Shown here: positions 53,773-62,719 of the stretch, in pieces | How the letters are laid out: each line of letters opens with the position of its first letter | Position numbering within the stretch: position 1 is the first letter of the stretch | Source: G963422275 sp963422275 | GTDB taxonomy: Bacteria > Pseudomonadota > Alphaproteobacteria > Rhodobacterales > Rhodobacteraceae | Direction: 5' to 3' | DNA length: 64,000 bases | Assembly: GCA_963422275.1 (NCBI GenBank) | Contig: OY729418.1 | Span: 2,790,001-2,854,000 of the forward strand | Notes under the pieces: model-generated | The model's input: the letters and a program-made list of their open reading frames with translations, nothing else | The model's database searches: none | What the model was told of the DNA's origin: nothing | Translations under genes and position numbers: made by a program

Positions 53773-54303
53773 ATGGCCGAACTCCCGACCGTTTCAGCAA
53801 AAATGCCGCTTCGCGGACAGTTTCTTTTTGCGATGCTTTTTCTGGCTTTGACGATCGCCCTTCTGTCGCAGGTGCCCGCGCAGACGAGGTGGGTCGAGGG
53901 AACCCGGTTGTTCGCGCAGCCACGGTTCTGGCCTGCTGTCGGAATTGGCGGAATGGCGCTGTTTGGACTCTTGCATCTTTGGCGCTTGCCCCGCAGGCGG
54001 CTGGTCAGAACTGACCTGAGGGAGGGAAATCTCTGGGTTTTCTCGCTGGAGTTTTTCGCTTGGTTCATGGCTTATGTCTGGGCCGTTCCCATGATCGGGT
54101 ATCTTCTCTGCAGCATCACTTTTGTACCCTTGATGGCCTACCGCCTTGGCTATCGAGAACCCAAGGTCCTATGGACGGGCGCACTTTTCGGTTTTTCCGT
54201 CGTTTTCATCTTCAAGACCGTGCTCGATGTCAAGATTCCGGGTGCCGCGATATACGACCTGTTTCCCCCGGTCGCGCGGAATTTCCTCATCATTAACTTC
54301 TAG
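53773..54303 (+). CDS. tctB: Tripartite tricarboxylate transporter small membrane subunit (TctB family)
   Basis: 176 residues from ATG 53773 (a GTG directly before it is an alternative). Four predicted membrane helices, e.g. LFAMLFLALTIALLSQVPA and FAWFMAYVWAVPMIGYLLCS, with the conserved region VVFIFKTVLDVKIPGAAIYD near the C-terminus. TctB pairs with TctA, whose gene starts 11 bases later. The gap of 225 bases after the flavoprotein gene holds no gene. Confidence 0.85.
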   Translation: MAELPTVSAKMPLRGQFLFAMLFLALTIALLSQVPAQTRWVEGTRLFAQPRFWPAVGIGGMALFGLLHLWRLPRRRLVRTDLREGNLWVFSLEFFAWFMAYVWAVPMIGYLLCSITFVPLMAYRLGYREPKVLWTGALFGFSVVFIFKTVLDVKIPGAAIYDLFPPVARNFLIINF

Positions 54304-54314
54304 GCTGGCGCCTG

Positions 54315-55919
54315 ATGGAGATCATTTTCGAAGGCCTTCAGATTCTCGCCCGCTGGGATGTCATGGTGGCCCTGCTTGTCGGGTCGGTTGGAGGCGTTGT
54401 CATCGGGGCCATTCCGGGGGTTGGACCTGCCGTCGCCATCGCGATTCTCCTGCCCGCAACTTTCTCCCTAGATCCAATCGTGGGTCTCACCGTCTTGCTG
54501 GGGATATATGGATCAAGCATGTACGGCGGAGCCATTCCGTCAATACTGATCAACACGCCAGGCACCCCGGTAAACGCGCTCACCACCTATGATGGGTTTC
54601 CCATGACCATGCGCGGCGAAGCGCGCCGGGCGATCAGCCTTGCCTACGCCTCGTCTTTCTTCGGCGGGGTGTTCTCGGTGGCATGCCTGATACTTCTCTC
54701 GCCGGTGCTCGCGAAGATTGCGCCGATGTTCGGATCCAGGGAGATCTTTCTGGCTGCGCTTTTGGGACTGGTCCTCGTCGTGATTGCCCATAGGGGCCAG
54801 ATGCTTGTGGCGGGCATGCTGGCTTGTTTCGGGATTTTTCTGAACACGGTCGGCTTGGAGCCGGTGAAATACTCCAAGCGGTTTACGTTCGAGCAGTCGT
54901 GGCTTGCCAGCGGAATCGACCTGATTGTCGTGGTGCTGGGCCTTTTCGCCATTAGCCAGGCATATTTCCTGCTGCAGGGCGAGGACGAGAGAATCCGCGT
55001 CAACAAGGTACGAGGCGGAATGTTTCAAGGCTTCCGGGAACTGGCAAAGCACCCGCTGGTCGCGTCGGTGTCCGGCGGCTTCGGCGTCATTATGGGAATA
55101 ATCCCCGGGGTCGGCGAATTCACGGCGCAGTTCATGTCGTACACGAGCGCACAGCGACTGTCCAAGAATCCAGGCAACTTCGGGCATGGTTCGTCGGAAG
55201 GACTGATCGCCTCCGAGGCTTCAAACAATGCGGTTCCGGGCGCGGCAATGATCCCGCTCCTGGCGCTGGGAATACCGGGGGAGGCACTTACTGCCATGAT
55301 GCTCTCGGTGTTCTATGTTCACAACGTGGTTCCCGGGCCTGGACTGTTCCAGAATCAACTCGATTTTGTCACCGCCCTCTACATCGCGCTGTTCTTCCTC
55401 AACGTGCTTGTCGTGATCTTCCTGCTTTTCGCGACGAATTTCCTTGTAGCCTTGGTCAAGATTCCCAAGCGGTTTCTCGGCGTCTGCATACTCACGTTGA
55501 GTTTCGTCGGCGTGTTTTCCCTGAGGAACAGCGCTACCGACTGCGCTGTCGCGGCAACGTTCGGGCTGCTCGGATTCATGCTCAGGCGGTTGAAGCTGCC
55601 GATTGTGCCCATAATCCTCGGAATGGTGCTTGGGGGCATCATGGAAGTCAAATTGCGCAGCGCAATGGGACGGGTTAAGGAGCCGCTGGACTTCATCGAG
55701 CGCCCGATATCGGCGATGCTGTTCACGGTCATCGTTTTGATATTGGTCGTCCAGGTCCGCCGCGCTTGGTTGGACCGGGGGCTTGGGAGAAAAAGCAGAT
55801 GGTCAGTCAGGAAAGCATCGATGCAATTCGGAACGATCCTGTTCCGCCGCAGAAGCTCTTTGTTGCGGGAACGTGGCAGGAGGGCGAGAAGACCCCGCTT
55901 GCCGTTCGCTCGCCAATAA
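54315..55919 (+). CDS. tctA: Tripartite tricarboxylate transporter large membrane subunit (TctA family), extended C-terminus
   Basis: 534 residues with about 12 membrane helices. Family motifs: GAIPGVGPAVAIAILLPATF, YGSSMYGGAIPSILINTPGTP and, mirrored in the second half, GIIPGVGEFTAQFMSYTSAQ and SNNAVPGAAMIPLLALGIPG. Membrane segments end near IVLILVVQVRRAWL (about residue 490). A further 40 residues, rich in Arg (RKSRWSVRKASMQFG onward), run 121 bases into the aldehyde dehydrogenase gene. Normal TctA proteins stop about where that tail begins, so the original stop has probably been lost. Confidence 0.88.
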   Translation: MEIIFEGLQILARWDVMVALLVGSVGGVVIGAIPGVGPAVAIAILLPATFSLDPIVGLTVLLGIYGSSMYGGAIPSILINTPGTPVNALTTYDGFPMTMRGEARRAISLAYASSFFGGVFSVACLILLSPVLAKIAPMFGSREIFLAALLGLVLVVIAHRGQMLVAGMLACFGIFLNTVGLEPVKYSKRFTFEQSWLASGIDLIVVVLGLFAISQAYFLLQGEDERIRVNKVRGGMFQGFRELAKHPLVASVSGGFGVIMGIIPGVGEFTAQFMSYTSAQRLSKNPGNFGHGSSEGLIASEASNNAVPGAAMIPLLALGIPGEALTAMMLSVFYVHNVVPGPGLFQNQLDFVTALYIALFFLNVLVVIFLLFATNFLVALVKIPKRFLGVCILTLSFVGVFSLRNSATDCAVAATFGLLGFMLRRLKLPIVPIILGMVLGGIMEVKLRSAMGRVKEPLDFIERPISAMLFTVIVLILVVQVRRAWLDRGLGRKSRWSVRKASMQFGTILFRRRSSLLRERGRRARRPRLPFARQ

Positions 55920-57283
55920 ACGGTAAGCAGCTGACCACAATTTCACACGCCAGCGCGCGTGATGTGGAGCTTGCTGTCGCCGCAGCCCGCCGGGCATTTG
56001 AGAGTGGTGCTTGGAGCCGCATGGCGCTTGACGGTCGCAAGCGTGTGTTGCACAAGCTTGCCGACCTGCTGGAACGGGAATCTCTGGAAATTGCGGTTCT
56101 CGGGGTGAGGGACAACGGTACCGAAATCGGGATGGCTCTCAAGGCCGAGGCCGGGTCGGCGAGTGCTACGTTCCGATACTACGCCGAGGCTATCGACAAG
56201 GTCTCCGGGGAACTTGCACCGTCGACTGAAGATGTCTTGGCGCTTGTGCGCAAGGAGCCGGTTGGGGTGGTGGGGATCATCATTCCCTGGAATTTTCCGC
56301 TCATGATAGGTGCGTGGAAGCTGGCGCCGGCGCTGGCGGCTGGAAATTCGGTTGTGCTCAAGCCATCCGAAAGCGCATCGCTCACGCTGCTGAGATTGGC
56401 GGAACTTGCAAGCGAAGCCGGTCTTCCCGAAGGAACTCTCAACGTGGTGTCAGGACCTGGAAGGGACGTCGGAGAGGCTTTGGCGCTCTCGACGGACGTC
56501 GACGTTCTCGCTTTTACGGGATCGGGCGCCGTCGGACGCACGCTTCTTGAGTGCTCGGCCCGATCGAATATGAAGCGTGTCTATTTGGAGTTGGGAGGAA
56601 AGTCTCCCAATATCGTCTTCAGCGATGTGGCCGACATCGATCGAGCGGCGAAGGTCTCCGCAGGAGCGATCTTCCGAAATTCCGGCCAAGTCTGCATTGC
56701 CGGCTCTCGCCTGCTCGTTCAGGACGATTTGCACGACGATTTCTTGGAGCGCCTGCTCGCTCACACCCGTGCGCTCTTGGTGGGAGACCCGCTTGACCTG
56801 AACTCCGGCATCGGGGCGGTCAACTCCCTTGTCCAGCTGGAGTCGAACCTGCGTTTCGTGAGCGAAGCGGAGTCCAGAGGGATTCGCTGTGTGCATGGCG
56901 GAAAGCGGATACTTCAGGAGACGGGTGGCTACTACATGGAGCCTACAATCTTCGACGATGTCCCACCATCCAGCACGCTAGCTCAAAAAGAGGTTTTTGG
57001 CCCGGTTCTCTCGGTCTTGCGGTTCAAGAGCGAGGAGGAAGCCATCCAGCTGGCAAATTCGTCAAACTTGGGCCTTGCGGCAGGCGTGTGGACTTCAAAC
57101 CTTTCAAGGGCGCATAGAATGGTCAACGCAGTTCGGTGCGGGGTCGTGCATGTCAACACCTATGGCGGCACCAGCTTGTCAGTTCCGCTTGGAGGCCAGC
57201 GTGAATCGGGAAACGGATATGACAAGTCGCTGCATGCGCTGGGCAAGTACATGAATCTCAAGACAGCCTGGATTCAGCTGTAG
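55799..57283 (+). CDS. NAD(P)-dependent aldehyde dehydrogenase
   Basis: 494 residues from ATG 55799 (GGGAGA about ten bases upstream), overlapping tctA by 121 bases in another frame. Motifs: GIIIPWNFPLMIGAWKLAPA, the Glu in LELGGKSPNIVFSDV and the Cys in NSGQVCIAGSRLLV; C-terminal PLGGQRESGNGYDKS. Sequence style is that of gamma-aminobutyraldehyde or aromatic-aldehyde dehydrogenases. As the last gene of the importer-flavoprotein cluster it likely oxidises the aldehyde released by amine oxidation. Confidence 0.85.
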   Translation: MVSQESIDAIRNDPVPPQKLFVAGTWQEGEKTPLAVRSPINGKQLTTISHASARDVELAVAAARRAFESGAWSRMALDGRKRVLHKLADLLERESLEIAVLGVRDNGTEIGMALKAEAGSASATFRYYAEAIDKVSGELAPSTEDVLALVRKEPVGVVGIIIPWNFPLMIGAWKLAPALAAGNSVVLKPSESASLTLLRLAELASEAGLPEGTLNVVSGPGRDVGEALALSTDVDVLAFTGSGAVGRTLLECSARSNMKRVYLELGGKSPNIVFSDVADIDRAAKVSAGAIFRNSGQVCIAGSRLLVQDDLHDDFLERLLAHTRALLVGDPLDLNSGIGAVNSLVQLESNLRFVSEAESRGIRCVHGGKRILQETGGYYMEPTIFDDVPPSSTLAQKEVFGPVLSVLRFKSEEEAIQLANSSNLGLAAGVWTSNLSRAHRMVNAVRCGVVHVNTYGGTSLSVPLGGQRESGNGYDKSLHALGKYMNLKTAWIQL

Positions 57284-57929
57284 AGACGCCCCGACAGTCT
57301 TCGGTATCCCAATCAGTGCGGAACTTCGCGGTGCCGCATTTCATTGACAGGTTGCTGATTTTTTCACGATGGCCGCGGCCAGCCCGACAGCGGTCCATTG
57401 ACTGGGAGGACGATGGTTGCTGAAGGCGAGGGGAAACTGCGGCGGCAGGTCGATGCCCGCCTGATTTTAGCCGCAATTCGCGGGTTTTCCGGTCTCTGGA
57501 CCGTCGAATGCCGCAGCGGTTGGATTCATGCACACCATCTGGGACCAGATTGAAAGTCGACAGGCGTCGTACCCATTGTGAGGTCAAGAATCCTAGGGAC
57601 TATATCTTCACATGAAGATTTCTTCAGTATCGTCTGAGTTCTCACCGCCAGTCGCCTTGACTTCGTGTCTTTCTGGCAGTTCGGTGCTTGGCGCAGTCCC
57701 AACTGCACGACGCTCTGCCGGTTCCGCTGGCTGCTGCCGAGGTATCGGCCAGATCTGGGCGGCAAAGTCCCTTCCGCTGCGAAAGCCCTCCATCGGCAGT
57801 GCAAAAGCGCACCCCGCCATCGTGCAGCCGACCCGGCCCCGAAAATTGGCATCACTTTAACCGCCGTGAGCATCATTATTTGAAACCCACAACCCGTTTG
57901 CATCCTCGATTATCGAGGCAGGTTTTGTT
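57284..57929. other. 650-base stretch without an intact gene, left of the IS1595 element
   Basis: Short open frames only. A 15-base palindrome, CCTCGA-TTA-TCGAGG (57904-57918), lies 12 bases left of the IS end and may be the terminator of the aldehyde dehydrogenase transcript or part of the insertion target. The minus-strand frame at 57608-57820 has no recognised domain. Confidence 0.35.
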
Positions 57930-58981
57930 CCAAAGCTATTCCTAATTACCTTTGAATGCAAGCTGTATTTGGGATGGAATATTGTCATGCAAGGCAATGC
58001 TCGGAAGGGAATTTACATGGCACGCAACCCAGTGCAGTTTCAGAAAGGAATCAGTCTGAACGCATTTCTCTCACTCTATGGGACCGAAGACCAATGCTTC
58101 GACGCCCTGTATCGGTGGCGATGGCCCAATGGCTTCGAATGCCCTCACTGTGGGCATGACCGAGGCTGTCAACTCAACACCCGCAAGCTCCAGCAGTGCC
58201 ATCGCTGCCACCGCCAGACCTCGATCACCGCCGGGACCCTGTTCGGGGCCACCAAGCTGCCGCTCACGGTGTGGTTTCAAGCCATCCACCTCATCACCCA
58301 GGACAAGAAAGGCATCTCGGCGATGACGCTGCACCGCCATCTGGGCATCTCCTGCAACGCGGCGTGGCGCCTGAAACACAAGCTGATGCAGGGGATGATG
58401 GAGCGAGACCGCGAACACCCGCTCAGCGGCCGGGTCGAGCTCGACGATGCCTGTCTCGGCGGCGAGCGAAGCGGCGGCAAGCGCGGGCGAGGGGCGCCGA
58501 CCAAGACCCCTTTCGTGGCCGCCGTCCAGACCAACGAGCACGGACACCCGCTGCGCCTGAAGCTCACGGTCGTCGAAGGGTTCCGCACCCGCGAAATCGC
58601 CGCCTGGGCACACCGGCACCTGGGCGCCGGCACTTCGGTGGTGTCCGATGGTTTGGCCTGCTTCCATGGCGTCACCGCGGCCGGTTGCGCTCATGACAGG
58701 ATTGTGGCGGGAAGCGGGAAAGCCAGCGTCGAGCGCCCTGAGTTTCATTGGGTGAACACCATTCTCGGCAATGTCAAGAGTGCGTTGCGCGGCACCTGCC
58801 ATGCGATTCGCCCCAAATGCGCCCAGCGATATCTCTCGGAATTCGAATGCCGCTTCAATCGTCGCTTCGACCTGCCCGACATCATCCCCAGACTTGCCTG
58901 TGTGGCCCTCAGAACGCCGCCCATGCCCGAACGGCTGCTCAAGTTGCGCTTGGCTTAAGTGGCAATCAGGAAGCTATTTGG
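57930..58981 (+). mobile_element. Intact IS1595-family insertion sequence
   Basis: About 1,052 bp bounded by imperfect inverted repeats of 21 bases: the left end CCAAAGCTATTCC... (57930-57950) against the right end ...GGAAGCTATTTGG (58961-58981), 15 of 21 positions matching. A full-length transposase gene lies between them. The flanking 8 bases (GTTTTGTT left, GTTGCCAC right) are not the same, so either the boundaries are off by a few bases or the target duplication is lost. Confidence 0.7.
58017..58958 (+). CDS. IS1595-family transposase
   Basis: 313 residues from ATG 58017. An N-terminal zinc ribbon (CPHCGHDRGC, then CHRCHRQTS) is followed by the typical GTLFGATKLPLTVWF and ISAMTLHRHLGISCNAAWRLK. 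The ISXO2-like catalytic core has acidic residues in VELDDACLGGERSG and VVSDGLACFHG, with HWVNTILGNVKSALRG replacing the third position by N/H as in this group, and ends YLSEFECRFNRRFDL. No frameshift or stop, so the element should be able to move. A longer frame from 57969 lacks a ribosome binding site. Confidence 0.92.
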   Translation: MARNPVQFQKGISLNAFLSLYGTEDQCFDALYRWRWPNGFECPHCGHDRGCQLNTRKLQQCHRCHRQTSITAGTLFGATKLPLTVWFQAIHLITQDKKGISAMTLHRHLGISCNAAWRLKHKLMQGMMERDREHPLSGRVELDDACLGGERSGGKRGRGAPTKTPFVAAVQTNEHGHPLRLKLTVVEGFRTREIAAWAHRHLGAGTSVVSDGLACFHGVTAAGCAHDRIVAGSGKASVERPEFHWVNTILGNVKSALRGTCHAIRPKCAQRYLSEFECRFNRRFDLPDIIPRLACVALRTPPMPERLLKLRLA

Positions 58982-59116
58982 GTTGCCACCGGGCAGACAC
59001 CATCGCGAGCGGGCAAATTACGGAAAGTCGCCGGTCGGGCAATTGGGCCGAAAAGAGCCAACATGCTGCGATTCCAGTTTGCGTTCCGGAAGCCGTCCCA
59101 CTCTCTTCGGCAGGAA

Positions 59117-60415
59117 TCAATTCTTGTCTGTCTGGTTCAATGAACGCTCGATTTCGCAAGCCGAAACCAAGTAATAGTTTCGCCCCGCCGCGTTGATCTC
59201 GCGGTCAGCCATCGCGCGGAGCAAAGCAATTTTCAGCTCTTTTGCCTGACTGGCGTGATTTCCCGACGCTATCAAGTGGTCAGTCAGTTCCAACGCCCAT
59301 TGATGGTCCGCGTCTTCCGTTGCCTCAAGTGCCTTTTCCAGTAGATTGTCTGCGCCTCCTGCGAGGCGGGCAATCCTCGCAGCCCTTTCTGTTGGGGACA
59401 GTCGTGACAGATTTGTAGGGTTTCCATCGAACCAGCCAAGCGTTCCTGCAAAATAGGCACGGACTGACCAAGAAATCTTTCCGTAAAACTCCTTCAGATG
59501 CAATTTGCAAGCTAGGCGTTCGGGAAGCCTGACGGTGTGAGCAAGCTCGTCTGGTCCCAATTGGCGGTTCATGCCGGCGGATGTTTCCGCCACGATGTGC
59601 CTGATGGCATCTCGATAGTCGGTCAGAACCTCCCTGACCTTGGCGGCGCCGGCAACCGGCGCGGTATGTCCAGGCGCTAATGTTTCAGCTTCAAATCTCA
59701 ACAACAAATCCAGTGTATCGGCCCATGCGTTGAAATCGCGATACGCAGTGCCGCGGATGGCATAGAGATTCGGGAAGGATGAATAGAAGTTGTCACCGCA
59801 AAACAGGACCCGACGATCCGGGAACCAGACAATCAGGTGGTCTGGTGTCTCTCCCGGCGCCTTGACCAGCTCCAGTTCAAGACCGCAACGGGTGAGCTTC
59901 GTTTGCGAGTTTTCGACTCTATGGGTGGGTTCCAGGTACCCGGCACCCATGCCTTCCATGGGGCGGTCGCCAGGGCCAATGCCAAGGTTAACCCTCTCGT
60001 CGGGAAAGGATAGTCCCATGCCAAACTGCCGTCTGGTGCGCTCCATCAGTGCCTGAGTTGGAGCCGGACGAGAAGAGTCCACTGCCACCAAGTCAGATAC
60101 AAAGTTGTCGCTGGCAATTATTTCAGGTTCGTGACCTTCGGCAAATATCGATGCTCCACCGATATGGTCCCGATGGGAATGTGTAAAGATGATTGTGCGT
60201 ACCGGCTTGCGAGTTTCCTTCCGAAACTCCTTCCGAATGTTTTCGGCTGCCCTTGTAGTCTCCGTAGTGTCTATGATTATCAAACCGTCATCGCCGACCA
60301 GCAAGTAGACGTTTGACGCCGCATAGCCGATCGCGCCGAAAACTCCAGGCACAAGTTCAATGATTTGTTTTTCGAACTGTCGATTCTGGTCGATCAATTC
60401 AGTATGTGCGCTCAT
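59117..60415 (-). CDS. Metallo-beta-lactamase-fold hydrolase, alkylsulfatase (SDS hydrolase)-like
   Basis: 432 residues from ATG 60415, with GGAG eight bases before it. Zinc ligands: H-x-H-x-D-H in FTHSHRDHIGGASIF, further Glu/Asp in CGDNFYSSFPNLYAIRG and His in LAPGHTAPVAG. The region from about residue 280, with LKEFYGKISWSVRAYFAG and GWFDGNPTNL, is the alkylsulfatase dimerisation domain. The C-terminal SCP2-like domain of full SdsA1/BDS1 proteins (about 650 residues) is missing, so it belongs to the short group. Substrate may be a linear alkyl sulfate or a related ester. Monocistronic, next to an IS. Confidence 0.85.
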   Translation of the reverse strand: MSAHTELIDQNRQFEKQIIELVPGVFGAIGYAASNVYLLVGDDGLIIIDTTETTRAAENIRKEFRKETRKPVRTIIFTHSHRDHIGGASIFAEGHEPEIIASDNFVSDLVAVDSSRPAPTQALMERTRRQFGMGLSFPDERVNLGIGPGDRPMEGMGAGYLEPTHRVENSQTKLTRCGLELELVKAPGETPDHLIVWFPDRRVLFCGDNFYSSFPNLYAIRGTAYRDFNAWADTLDLLLRFEAETLAPGHTAPVAGAAKVREVLTDYRDAIRHIVAETSAGMNRQLGPDELAHTVRLPERLACKLHLKEFYGKISWSVRAYFAGTLGWFDGNPTNLSRLSPTERAARIARLAGGADNLLEKALEATEDADHQWALELTDHLIASGNHASQAKELKIALLRAMADREINAAGRNYYLVSACEIERSLNQTDKN

Positions 60416-60725
60416 CTTGTTAACTCCACAAGTTAGTGTTCGTCGCGCTGTCTTTGCCACAAGCAACTTCATGCCTTGTGCCATTACCGTGATGCAACTG
60501 CCAGACAACTGCATTGAGTCCCGATGCGAACTCTCGGCAATCGTGCGTGCGCGTCCCGGTCTGCTGGCCAAGAAACCAGCTTATGATCAAGGTCTTCAAC
60601 TGTTTAGGGGACCTCTACCATCCACGAATGCGGGTGCGTTTCGGGATCTGGCCTGGTGATTTTGGAGTCTTGGACAGCAGAATTCGATCATTCAACCATG
60701 ATCCAAAGTGGAATTCGAACAGCTT
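60416..60725. other. Intergenic region upstream of the alkylsulfatase-like gene
   Basis: 310 bases containing the promoter of the minus-strand hydrolase gene at its left edge and, from about 60632, the non-coding right end of the decayed IS5 element described next. No other feature seen. Confidence 0.4.
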
Positions 60726-61440
60726 CACGCCGGTTCCCCCATTTTCGGGCTCTGTCTCTTCCCCTTTGCTTCCTGCAGACACACTTGTCCCGCCAGGCAG
60801 GTATAAAGCCGCACGCCGCACATCGGATTCTGCAGGCCAATCTCCACTGCCACCTGCGCTTGTCCTATTGTCCGCAACGGGCGGCTTTCCCTGCCGGGCA
60901 AGGACAGGCACAACTCGCGTCCGACACGTCGCCCGCCTGCGGTTCGCTTCCTTCGACCGAGCGCTGGGCAGCTTGTCGCGAGCACCCTTGCGGTGGATGT
61001 AGCCATGACAGATCACCTCGGACAGGAAAGCCTCCGTCCTCTCGCCGCGATGTGCCGCCGCCGCTACTCTGATCTAGCGTTTCATGAACATCCGACTGTC
61101 GACGCATCCGTCCCCCGATGCGAGTGGATCAGCTTGTGCCTGTCATCAACGCTGACTTGGTTCCTGTTGCCATGGCGGCTTCGGCCCTGCTTCTTTGTCC
61201 AGCGCACATGCACATCCTTCTGCCGTCGCGTTCGCATGCGCCAGCAGCCACACGAACAGTCCTTCAAGCAAGTGCCCTCCTTCAGATGCTCCCGGAACAG
61301 CCGGACTGTCTTGGTGCCGGGAACCTTGTCTAGCGGGCTCAGGCCAGGAAAGTCCTAAAAGATCGGGCGGTCGTAGATCTGACACACGGTCTGATCGTCC
61401 AACTTGTACAAGATCGTTGCGAAAGCGGGCGTTTTCTCTG
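60726..61440 (-). pseudogene. Decayed IS5-family transposase, copy 1
   Basis: On one minus-strand frame with internal stops: QTVCQIYDRPIF-stop-DFPGLSPLDKVPG, KTVRLFREHLKEG, DVHVRWTKKQGRSRHGNRNQ, VSVDDRHKLIHSHRGTDAST, and finally RTIGQAQVAVEIGLQNP. These line up with the standard IS5 order (Y-x-I-x-D-R, D-K-V-P-D-x-x-T, R-W-T-x-K, R-R-H-K-L-I-x-x, R-T-I-G-x-A-x-A). At least two stops and an internal deletion make it non-functional. The last ~25 codons and right end match the fragment at 664-829. Confidence 0.75.
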
Positions 61441-61553
61441 CATTTCACCTTCTGGGAGCCGCTGAGCGCCTAGCGGGTGGTTGCAGCGCCTTTTGGACGC
61501 GGTTTCAGCCCCCGATGCGGCGCATCGGTCCAGTTCGAGACAGACTCCGGCTC

Positions 61554-61887
61554 TCAGGCCGCGACGAGATCGATCCGGTTGGCCGCCTTGAGCAGTTTAA
61601 GCGCCATTGTCTTCATGGCCGTTTTCGTCTCCACGGCTCGCCGCCCCATGAATCGGGACCGCGCCGCAAGCCGTTTGAACCGGCGGCGATGCCGGGACAG
61701 GGGACATCCCCGGGAAGCCCGGAACATGATCCCCGACTGGATCCGCCTCCCCCTCGGCGCGACTCTCGGCCACGACCGTTGCATCGACAACCGCCGCTAG
61801 GCGCTGCCAGTTGATCAAGGTGCCGATCTTTCGCAGGGTGCTGTCGGGGTCCATGCGCTTATCCGCCACCGTCATGAAGAAATCCAT
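61554..61887 (-). pseudogene. Decayed IS5-family transposase, copy 2 (different subgroup)
   Basis: The minus strand from 61887 reads MDFFMTVADKRMDPDSTLRK and INWQRLAAVVDATVVAESRA, an N-terminus fused by deletion to the middle of an IS5 transposase. In another frame the end reads MKTMALKLLKAANRIDLVAA and a stop at 61554. A 33-base stretch inside (61702-61734) recurs in inverted orientation at 16441-16473. Dead by deletion and frameshift. Confidence 0.6.
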
Positions 61888-62039
61888 CGGTCTCTCCTTC
61901 AATCGAACATCGTGACAACCGCTTGCAGCCCTTCGGCGCGAAATATCCATGGCCGGGTTCTGCGGGCTACCAGAAATATCCAGCGCCAATCAGCGTTTCA
62001 AATGACAATAACCCACTGATAACACGAAATTTCTTTCAT
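61888..62039. other. Short spacer between IS5 and IS66 relics
   Basis: About 150 bases with no coding signal; presumably holds the ends of the two neighbouring elements. Confidence 0.3.
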
Positions 62040-62719
62040 TCAGTGCAGACTGCCCGAATTCACTCCCAAGATTTGTGGAAGCAATCCGAAACCGGATTTG
62101 CCTGTCTCGCCGTCACCTCCTGCCAGCCATGTCGCCCGCAACTCCTGCGTAACCGTTCCATCGGGCCGTGAAGCTGTCGAACCGAGGGGGTGACGCTGGC
62201 CGGCGAACCAGATGCCCTTTTTCGGCTGGGCTCGCTTTGTGAGCCTGTCGCAGCGCCCACGGCCCTGGGTGGTCCCGACGCGGGTCCAGCCCGACGCGCG
62301 GTAGACGGTACCGGTATATCGCGGGGTCTCGACGAAGGTCTCGATCAGCACGGGGGTGATATTGCAGCGCTCGGTCCAGTCGGTGGGCAGGCGTCGGCGG
62401 ACGATGGCGAGGATGTGCGAGCCGAGGTTGGGATCTCGATCCAGGGCAAGATCAGGAACCTCGGATTGTCGATCACGAGCGGGAGGTTCTTCTCACGCTT
62501 CTCGGGCGTCCATCCGATGAAGTTGTCGCGCGCGGCGAGCTTCCATGCGGCGGTGGAGAAGCCGGGCATGGCGACGGGCCAGCCGATGCGCCGGCAGAAC
62601 CCGATCGACAGGGCCCGGCGGCTGAGCTGCGCGGGACCGGCGACGAGCGCGCGCAGCAGCGCCATTTCCCTGGCGGTGAAGTTTCGGCCGTAGTAGCGGC
62701 ATTCGACCGCGCCGGTCAT
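62040..62719 (-). pseudogene. DUF4338 (DruA-like) protein gene, frameshifted
   Basis: ATG 62719 opens MTGAVECRYYGRNFTAREMA, then LSRRALSIGFCRRIGWP and FIGWTPEKREKNLPLVIDNP, RFLILPWIEIP: the DUF4338 pattern found in Druantia DruA and in IS66-linked relatives. Near 62425, at a CCC run, the frame shifts by one base; the product continues NLGSHILAIVRRRLPTDWTE and VLIETFVETPRYTGTVYRAS, TQGRGRCDRLTKRAQPKKGI, all conserved in DUF4338. With one base restored the gene would be nearly complete up to that point; the last ~35 codons look foreign. The start overlaps the stop of the IS66 transposase gene (ATGA). Confidence 0.75.
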
